NCBI RefSeq assembly: GCF_017115085.1
Contig: NZ_JABXKJ010000203.1
Coordinates: forward strand, 1-32,028
Direction of reading: 5' to 3'
Source of the DNA: Nostoc sp. NMS7
GTDB lineage: Bacteria; Cyanobacteriota; Cyanobacteriia; Cyanobacteriales; Nostocaceae
Length of the DNA stretch: 32,028 nt
How positions within the stretch are numbered: the stretch's first letter is position 1; every line of letters starts with the position of its first letter. Position numbers and translations under genes: made by a program. Below are positions 26,250 to 32,028 of the stretch, piece by piece. The notes below the pieces were generated by a model. That model was given only the letters and a program-made list of their open reading frames with translations, ran no database searches and had not been told where the DNA came from.

Positions 26250-26487
26250 CGGTGCAGGAAATACTGATATAGGAATTAGTCGCGCCGAGTGGCTATTTTA
26301 CCTATGAATGTCCTAAATGTATCTTCTATCTCCAAGTATTTACCAAGAAGAACAGGAGAGTTTACCAAAATTTTATTTCTAACTTCATAATTAATATTGT
26401 TAACATCTTTTAGCTCAGTTTCAGCCTGAACGCAATTTATTGAGATACTGTTGATGAATCTCTGGACAAAGGTATATGTAACAGACT

Positions 26488-27210
26488 CTACAAAGGGCCT
26501 GCCATGAATACAGTTTGCACTGTTTCACCTATAGACTGAGCTAAAGGCCAAGATGTTTCTACTTGCCCCAAAGGTTCCATTGGAATCAGAATACTGACGG
26601 CCACCCAAGGAGTGCGTTGCTTATGCCACTGTGCCAATTGATCCGCCAAAAACCAGTGTAACGGTGAGGGATTTCCGCCGTCTGGCATAGCGTACCATTG
26701 CAAGACAGCGAAGGTTTGCTGTGGTGTGGAGGCACGAAAAAACCTAGCTTCTACTTTAGTTTCAACATTAGAAGTCAACTTTGCAGGCGGTTTCACAGTA
26801 AATTCAGCAGAGCGAGATTGAGCTACATCCCACTTTCCCCAGCGTGACCTTCCCCAGCCATTAACCTCTGCCCACTCTACCTCTGGTTGGTCCATCGGCC
26901 CATTTTGGGGCAGCAAAAGCAGGATTGCCTGGGATGGAGAACCTTCTTTTTTAATTACCTGCAAAGACCATTTATGTTCGCCAATTAGCTGTTCTGCTTG
27001 TTCAATGGTTTGCCAACCAGGAAGGGTTAACCCAGTCTTGCGGATTTGTTTTAATTCCTTGAGGGTAGTAACTGGTGGCAGCTGTTTCCATTGCCAGTGT
27101 CCTGTCAGGTATCCGGGAACCCCTCCTATTGCTAGCAGCAGTAGTAATAACAAGAGTGCTGCTACTTGACTCAATTGGTTTTGCTTGAAAAACTTGGAGA
27201 AGGAAATCAT
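26488..27210 (-). CDS. Cyanoexosortase A system-associated protein
   Basis: A 240-aa protein with one N-terminal membrane helix (about 16-36, QVAALLLLLLLLAIGGVPGYL) and an exported domain. Its position beside the cyanoexosortase and the pattern GWQTIEQAEQLIGEHKWSLQ, RFFRASTPQQTFAVLQWYAMPDG and a C-terminal GETVQTVF fit the EpsI-like partner protein known in cyanobacterial exosortase systems. It probably assists processing or export of PEP-CTERM-type proteins or polysaccharide. It lies 371 bp downstream of the cyanoexosortase gene, an unusually long gap filled with repeats. The start ATG at 27210 gives a typical N-terminal anchor. Confidence 0.82.
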   Translation of the reverse strand: MISFSKFFKQNQLSQVAALLLLLLLLAIGGVPGYLTGHWQWKQLPPVTTLKELKQIRKTGLTLPGWQTIEQAEQLIGEHKWSLQVIKKEGSPSQAILLLLPQNGPMDQPEVEWAEVNGWGRSRWGKWDVAQSRSAEFTVKPPAKLTSNVETKVEARFFRASTPQQTFAVLQWYAMPDGGNPSPLHWFLADQLAQWHKQRTPWVAVSILIPMEPLGQVETSWPLAQSIGETVQTVFMAGPL

Positions 27211-27581
27211 CAGTAAAATTTATAATACTTAGGCAAAATTTTACTTCATAAAATTATACTATGAGTTCAGTAATATTTATGACTTACGCATCAGCGAGGA
27301 AAAATTAAGGGTGATGAGGGAGATGAGGGAGATGAGGGGGACAAGGAGAATAATTCATGCCCAATGCCCAATACTTCTCTTCTTAGGCTGCGCCAACGAC
27401 TTCGCTACTTCGACCCTTCGACGTAGGCTCAGGGCAGGCAAGCTCAGTACAAGTCAGTACAAGTGCCCAATACTTCTCTTCTTAGGCTGCGCCAACGACT
27501 TCGCTACTTCGACCCTTCGACGTAGGCTCAGGGCAGGCAAGCTCAGTACAAGTCAGTACAAGTGCCCAATGCCCAGTGATT
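27211..27581. repeat. Repeat-filled gap splitting the exosortase pair
   Basis: This region holds three 9-bp GATGAGGGA units (27314-27340) and then a perfect 99-bp tandem duplication, with copies at 27366-27464 and 27465-27563 that are identical by direct reading. Each unit contains CTTCTCTTCTTAGGCTGCGC, a CCCTTCGACGTAGGCTCAGGG palindrome-like core and a 10-bp CAGTACAAGT doublet. A partial third unit (GCCCAAT) follows, eleven bases before the cyanoexosortase stop. The plus-strand ORF that crosses it exists only because 99 is a multiple of three. Confidence 0.9.
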
Positions 27582-28475
27582 CTAACTTTCTGCTTCTTGC
27601 TGTGTTTCTAGAGATGCTGAAAAATAACTATTAATCCAATTCAACAAGGGCACTAATGACACCAGCATACAAGCAGAGTAAAGATCACCACCCCAACCCT
27701 GATGCAACCATGTAAAAGCCGCTTCTTGACCTGTGCCGTGAAAGAAAGTCAGTAAAGTATTACGAATGATATTGGCACTAGTACTAACGATCGCAGCAAT
27801 AGATAAAAACGATATGGTTGTGGGGCGTGAAGACAAACCATCTGTCCAATAAAGCAACATCAAGCCTACGTAGAGAGTCGTAAACAACATTTTCAGCCCT
27901 GCACAATAGGGCGCAACTTCCACAATCCGTCCTCCCACGTAGAGATTTGCCTCAGACACGGTTACTTCCATACCAAATTGATTCAGTATGAAGCCTGCGG
28001 TGCCAGCGATGAAGCTTTGGAGAGGCATGGTATAGGGAGCAATGAGATAGGGTACTGCTGTTGGGGTTGCCAGAAATACTAATAGCAGGGGGAATCCTTG
28101 CGATCGCAAACCTGAGATTCCCTTAAACCACAAGCATAATCCCGCCAGTATAAGGGGCAAGGAAAGGTTAACCCACTCTGTAACACCGCTAAGATAAAAC
28201 ACTGCCCCTAATAACAAGAAAACAGCGCCCAAAGGATGGCTGGTATCTGGCAAACGTTTCCACTTTTTCCGGTTGAGCCAGCCCAGATAAGCAGCAAATG
28301 GTAAACCGATAATCCCGTGGCTGAAATATTCGTGTTCTGTACTGATATTTTTGTGCAGCCAACCATCCAACCAGTGCAACAATATCGGAGCATAAAGCAG
28401 CAGCAAAACGCCTAAAATCGCTAGATTTAATAAGCCTGATGCGTCTCTGTTTTTAATCTGTTGCTGGAGTGCCAT
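27582..28475 (-). CDS. crtA: Cyanoexosortase A
   Basis: A 297-aa multi-pass membrane protein of the exosortase/archaeosortase superfamily, predicted transpeptidases that process C-terminal sorting signals. About eight hydrophobic segments are visible. The catalytic triad is Cys in VEVAPYCAGLKML, Arg in ANIIRNTLLTFF and His in WLHQGWGGDLYS. The N-terminal region EYFSHGIIGLPFAAYL is typical. The context (associated protein, Wza and Wzc homologues, sugar aminotransferase) is the exopolysaccharide setting in which exosortases usually occur. The target proteins with the sorting tail are not in this window. The start ATG at 28475 fits the family. Confidence 0.9.
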   Translation of the reverse strand: MALQQQIKNRDASGLLNLAILGVLLLLYAPILLHWLDGWLHKNISTEHEYFSHGIIGLPFAAYLGWLNRKKWKRLPDTSHPLGAVFLLLGAVFYLSGVTEWVNLSLPLILAGLCLWFKGISGLRSQGFPLLLVFLATPTAVPYLIAPYTMPLQSFIAGTAGFILNQFGMEVTVSEANLYVGGRIVEVAPYCAGLKMLFTTLYVGLMLLYWTDGLSSRPTTISFLSIAAIVSTSANIIRNTLLTFFHGTGQEAAFTWLHQGWGGDLYSACMLVSLVPLLNWINSYFSASLETQQEAES

Positions 28476-28506
28476 GATTTTCAGTAATTTAAAAACTTTG
28501 GGTATT

Positions 28507-28552
28507 AGTCATTTGTCATTTGTCATTAGCAAAGAATAAAGAACAAATGACT
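28507..28552. repeat. Heptamer repeat and inverted copy
   Basis: TTTGTCA units (TCATTTGTCATTTGTCATT) followed ~17 bp later by an inverted GAACAAATGAC lie in the 108-bp gap between the aminotransferase and cyanoexosortase genes. This is the same heptamer family as at 11866 and 12202; the inverted copy could form a weak hairpin in the transcript. Confidence 0.6.
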
Positions 28553-28583
28553 ATCTTAACGAAAAAATAGGCATGAATTAGCT

Positions 28584-29777
28584 TCAGGCAACCACGGTAC
28601 TAAGGTCAGCAGGAGATAGGTTATCTGCCTTATAACTCGTTGAAACTGCATGAGCGATCGCAGCGACAACTTCTTTGATTTGGCTACTACTCAAACCAGG
28701 ATACATCGGTAATGATAATATCTGCTTTGACAGTTTTTCGGCTTGGGGAAAATCCCCAGGCTGATAGCCTAAGTTGGTGAATGCTGGCTGGAGATGACAA
28801 GGAATTGGGTAGTGAATGCCAGTTTGAATTCCTACTGCTGTAAGTTTTTCCTCTAGTTGCTGGCGTTTGATTGGGCAAGAATCATCAACTTTAATCACAT
28901 AAAGATGATAAACGTGTCCTGTACCACTTTGGTTTTCCATAGGGATAATGCCAGCAGTTGCCAAGGGTGCTAGTTGAGCATCATACTGCTGGGCAATAGT
29001 CAAGCGATCGCGATTCCACTGTGGCAAATATGGTAGTTTCTGGTGCAAAATCGCTGCTTGCAAAGTATCCAAGCGGCTATTCGTACCTGCTTCAGTATGA
29101 AAATACTTTTGCGATGCCCCATAATTTCGCAAGCGCCGCATCTTCAGGGCGACATCTGAATCTCGTGTCAGCACCATTCCTCCATCCCCAAATGCTCCCA
29201 AATTTTTGCTGGGATAGAAACTAAAAGCTGCTGCTATTCCTACTGAACCAGCGTGATATCCGTCTCTTTGGGCGAGGTGTGCTTGTGCTGCATCTTCAAA
29301 AATTAGTAGTTTGTAGGTATCGGCAAAGTTGAATAGTTCACTTGGTGATACCATCTGACCATAGAGATGCACAGGGATAATTGCTTTGGTATAAGGCGTA
29401 ATTGCCTTTGCTGCTTCTCTTAAGTCAATTAAAGCGGTTTGGTGATCGCAATCTACCAGAATTGGCTTGGCACCAGCACGTAGCACCCCAATTAAGGTTG
29501 CAATAAAAGTGTTTGCTGGTAAAATCACTTCATCGCCAGCACCAATATTACACGCTTGCAATCCCAGAGCGATCGCATCTGTTCCTGATGCCACACCAAC
29601 TCCATATTCTGCCCCAGATACTGCCGCAAATGCTGCTTCAAAATCTGAGAGTGCTTGCCCTAAAATAAAATCTCCCCGTTCCAATACAGATTGGATTGCA
29701 TCTTGTAATTGCATTTGAATTGGTTCGTGTTGTAACTTCAAGTCTACAAAAGGAACTCTAATAGTCATTTTATTCAT
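28584..29777 (-). CDS. DegT/DnrJ/EryC1/StrS-type sugar aminotransferase
   Basis: A ~397-aa PLP-dependent aminotransferase that aminates keto-sugar nucleotides for polysaccharide or glycan synthesis. Visible landmarks are VPFVDLKLQHEPI at the N terminus, GVASGTDAIALGLQA (phosphate-binding), EDAAQAHLA (Asp near PLP nitrogen), and the Schiff-base Lys in SFYPSKNLGAFGDGG. The C-terminal GIHYPIPCHLQPAF and LSLPMYPGL are also typical. The ATG at 29777 has GAGGA nine bases upstream; 29768 is an alternative. It heads the minus-strand locus containing cyanoexosortase, Wza and Wzc homologues, and probably makes an aminosugar for that polymer. Confidence 0.93.
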   Translation of the reverse strand: MNKMTIRVPFVDLKLQHEPIQMQLQDAIQSVLERGDFILGQALSDFEAAFAAVSGAEYGVGVASGTDAIALGLQACNIGAGDEVILPANTFIATLIGVLRAGAKPILVDCDHQTALIDLREAAKAITPYTKAIIPVHLYGQMVSPSELFNFADTYKLLIFEDAAQAHLAQRDGYHAGSVGIAAAFSFYPSKNLGAFGDGGMVLTRDSDVALKMRRLRNYGASQKYFHTEAGTNSRLDTLQAAILHQKLPYLPQWNRDRLTIAQQYDAQLAPLATAGIIPMENQSGTGHVYHLYVIKVDDSCPIKRQQLEEKLTAVGIQTGIHYPIPCHLQPAFTNLGYQPGDFPQAEKLSKQILSLPMYPGLSSSQIKEVVAAIAHAVSTSYKADNLSPADLSTVVA

Positions 29778-29783
29778 TATCAA

Positions 29784-30263
29784 TTGTCCTCAAAAAATAT
29801 TTCATCCTCTGCAAAAAATAGAAAAACCCGCTCTATTTTCAGCGTGAAATTGTAATAGGTTCAATCTATCGGATCAAGAGTTATATCAACTATCTATGAT
29901 TGTCCGCGATCGCTGCTAGCTGTTATCTGTAAAAATAGCTATAAAGATTACATAAATATAATTTTTGTAAGTAAATTTACGTTAAAGATTGCCAGAGGAG
30001 TTTTCCCTTCTGTTGCTATTGTATCCTTAGGATTAGCTTACCCTGACTGAATCAAAATTTAACGCAGTCTGATTGCAAAATCTCAAGCAAGCGAAACTAC
30101 ACCCCTGCTAAATATATAACATTCAGCACAAGTAAATACTAAGTAGTAAAGACCGCTTTGCCGACTTAATCGAAGGGGTAAAAAGTTTTTGTCCCAAACT
30201 TGTTTGTCAGAGGCAAAATTAGGGAATGCTTAAAGATAGGAATTGATAACCTAGAAATAGGAC
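29784..30263. other. Gene-free divergent promoter region
   Basis: About 480 bp separate the divergent aminotransferase and histidine-kinase genes. I see an AT-rich 8-bp inverted repeat (AAAATAGA/TCTATTTT, about 29815-29840), a HIP1-like site near 29909 and a short GTAAATTTAC palindrome near 29971. There is no ORF. Promoters for both genes should lie here, but no clear -35/-10 pair stands out. Confidence 0.45.
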
Positions 30264-31862
30264 TTGGATCAATTACAGTATCGAGAAATTATTAAGGTAG
30301 CAGTGGCAATGGTAGAGCCTGAAAACAAATTATTTGCCCTAAAGGATGGTTGGGATTCTCCTGAATCAAGAGAACAACAACGCCTCAAAGCTTTGTCAGA
30401 TTTAGGTTTGCGGCAAGCAGAAACGATTCCGGTTTTTGAAGAAGCCACACAGACTGCTGCCCACTTTTTGGAAGTACCAATTTCCATTCTGGGATTTATA
30501 GATCAAGAACGCCACTGGTTCAAGTCGGCAGTGGGCTTATCTAGGCTGGGATTAATGAATCATTTGGCACAAAGCCGCCAACTCTCACGCCGGGAATCCT
30601 TTTGCACTCAGGTAGTAGAAAATTCTCAATTATTTGTAATTAATGATACGCATAAACTTACAGATCCAGTCCTTGCTAGCAGCAAGTTGGTACAGGATTA
30701 TGGTATCCGTGCTTACTTAGGAGCGCCACTGATTGATGCTGAGGGGAATTGTTTGGGTGCATTGGCGGTGATGGATTTAGTGCCGCGCAATTTTACACCG
30801 CGAGACATTGAGTTTTTACAAATCATCGCTCGTTGGAGCATGAGTGAATTTGAGCGTAACCGACTCCTGCAAGGGAAACTCAAATCAAGGACTCCCAAGA
30901 ACACTCCGATATTTTCACTCAATGACGAACCTAACGCTGAGATTAAAATCACCCCACCCACTAAAGATAGCGACTCTGTTTCTACCAAGCAATTGAAACT
31001 GGAACTTTTAGCCCAGCTAACTCACGAGTTACGCACGCCCTTAACATCTGTACTCGGTATGGCTAGTGTTTTAGGACGTGAGATTTATGGGCCTTTGACG
31101 ACAAAGCAGAGAGAATATTTGGAAATTATCCAACACAGTGGTCGGTACTTACTTTCCCTAGTAAACGAAATTACCGAACTAGGAGCTATGGATGAAAACG
31201 CTACTGTGCTGAATGTAGCTCCTGTGGATATCGAAATGCTATGCCAACAAGCTATCAATACCCTTGAAGAAGTGGCTAATCGCCGCGAGCAAGATATTCG
31301 CCTCTCTATAGAACCGGGACGCAATCGCATTTGGCCTTTAGATAAAGACAAGGTACGGCAAATCCTCTATCACCTGGTTTTCAGTGTGATTCAACTTGCG
31401 GCTACAGGTAGCGTTGTTCGTATCCATGTCTCTTACAAGGAAGATATACTCAACATTACTATTTGGGTTTCCCATCCTTGGCTAGGCGACGGCATAACTG
31501 AGGTTGATCCCTACTTCCGTCTTAATTCTTTATCGCTGCTGGATCTGACAGGTGAGGTAGCAACTTACAATACTCTTGCAGAAAGCCAAGAGCAACCAGA
31601 TACTTCATCAGTAACAGTGGACAATTCCAAAAAATTGAGTGATTCCCATTCAAAATTCTTTGCTACTAGTTCAGGTATAAATTTAGCTAAATCACACGGA
31701 AGTCTTTCTCGTGAAAGCTTGGGTCTATTGCTAAGTTGTCAGCTAGCAGAGTTGCACGGTGGACAAATTTTGATTCAAGGTTCACCAGAATCAGGATATC
31801 GTTACGTGCTTTCTTTGCCATTGCAACTGCCGACTCCCTCAAAAGGAAGTAGCGATGTCTGA
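30264..31862 (+). CDS. GAF-domain sensor histidine kinase with degenerate ATPase motifs
   Basis: A 532-aa cytoplasmic signalling protein. A GAF domain (about 45-205; FLEVPISILGFIDQERHWFK, ESFCTQVVENSQLFVI, YLGAPLIDAEGNCLGAL) precedes a dimerisation helix with the phospho-acceptor His in LTHELRTPL (His254). The ATPase region is atypical: the N box reads ILYHLVFSVIQLA without the usual Asn, the G1 DxGxG box is not recognisable (SHPWLGDG), but the G2-like end LGLLLSCQLAELHGGQI is kept. It may bind ATP poorly or act as a pseudokinase. No transmembrane segment and no response regulator nearby. The TTG at 30264 opens the frame; the ATG at 30309 is a possible start. Confidence 0.85.
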   Translation: MDQLQYREIIKVAVAMVEPENKLFALKDGWDSPESREQQRLKALSDLGLRQAETIPVFEEATQTAAHFLEVPISILGFIDQERHWFKSAVGLSRLGLMNHLAQSRQLSRRESFCTQVVENSQLFVINDTHKLTDPVLASSKLVQDYGIRAYLGAPLIDAEGNCLGALAVMDLVPRNFTPRDIEFLQIIARWSMSEFERNRLLQGKLKSRTPKNTPIFSLNDEPNAEIKITPPTKDSDSVSTKQLKLELLAQLTHELRTPLTSVLGMASVLGREIYGPLTTKQREYLEIIQHSGRYLLSLVNEITELGAMDENATVLNVAPVDIEMLCQQAINTLEEVANRREQDIRLSIEPGRNRIWPLDKDKVRQILYHLVFSVIQLAATGSVVRIHVSYKEDILNITIWVSHPWLGDGITEVDPYFRLNSLSLLDLTGEVATYNTLAESQEQPDTSSVTVDNSKKLSDSHSKFFATSSGINLAKSHGSLSRESLGLLLSCQLAELHGGQILIQGSPESGYRYVLSLPLQLPTPSKGSSDV

Positions 31863-32028
31863 TTATATGGGGATTGGGAAAGACGTATTTTCTATCTATT
31901 TGTTGTGTACTAAGTACAACATTTACGGCTATTTTCAGGTAAATAGACCACGCGGTAGGGGCACAGCAATGCTCATTGGTGTCAACTTAAGTTAAAAGAT
32001 GTAATCTAGGAGCATTGAAGCAGATGTT

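Noticed and set aside
27311..27634. Plus-strand ORF of 107 aa with two identical 33-residue repeats
   Set aside because: It is produced by the 99-bp tandem duplication (a multiple of three) and reads antisense into the cyanoexosortase 3' end; there is no ribosome binding site and no protein-like pattern.

Overview
The window looks like chromosomal DNA of a filamentous, probably heterocyst-forming (Nostoc/Anabaena-type) cyanobacterium. Support comes from many HIP1 octamers GCGATCGC (for example 1435-1442 and 1726-1733), an NTRC-type thioredoxin reductase-thioredoxin fusion, a xisI homologue, a cyanoexosortase A with its partner protein, Uma2 and PIN proteins, heptameric tandem repeats and many small dispersed repeats. 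I see no rRNA, tRNA or CRISPR array.

Layout. Positions 1-1251 hold a terminator, an AT-rich hypothetical gene and a convergent antitoxin/PIN-toxin pair whose toxin has an altered C terminus. Then come a cell-wall amidase (1398-3173, -) divergent from CTP synthase pyrG (3258-4895, +) and a small two-repeat protein (4997-5419, +). From 10037 down to 5593 runs a minus-strand cluster: ECF sigma factor, membrane anti-sigma-like protein, Spy/CpxP-like periplasmic protein, DUF1800 protein and DUF1501 protein. The first four genes are tightly packed. Next, on the minus strand, are a PD-(D/E)XK-like protein, a ROK sugar kinase, a small membrane ORF and a DppC-like permease.

Positions 13650-14959 hold nested insertions. 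An IS5-family element sits on the start codon of an orphan xisI gene, and a 26-bp palindromic small repeat has inserted into the transposase and broken its frame. After that come NTRC (15070-16440, -), a repeat-rich gap, a Uma2 protein, an unrecognised 118-aa gene ending at the broken edge of an IS630-type remnant, a HEPN protein, a TPR protein, an SDR oxidoreductase and two tandem rhomboid proteases.

From 29777 down to 22493 lies a minus-strand surface-polysaccharide/protein-sorting locus: DegT-type aminotransferase, cyanoexosortase A, its associated protein, a Wza-like exporter with an internal 58-aa duplication, and a Wzc/GumC-like co-polymerase. A perfect 99-bp tandem duplication separates the two exosortase genes, and a probable MITE carrying a diverged copy of the same sequence lies downstream of wzc. 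The window ends with a GAF-histidine kinase whose ATP-binding motifs look degenerate.

The strongest signals are the doubly nested insertion at xisI, the ECF operon encoding DUF1800 and DUF1501 proteins of unknown function, and the recurring repeat family. All functional names rest on recognising motifs by eye; no database search was possible.
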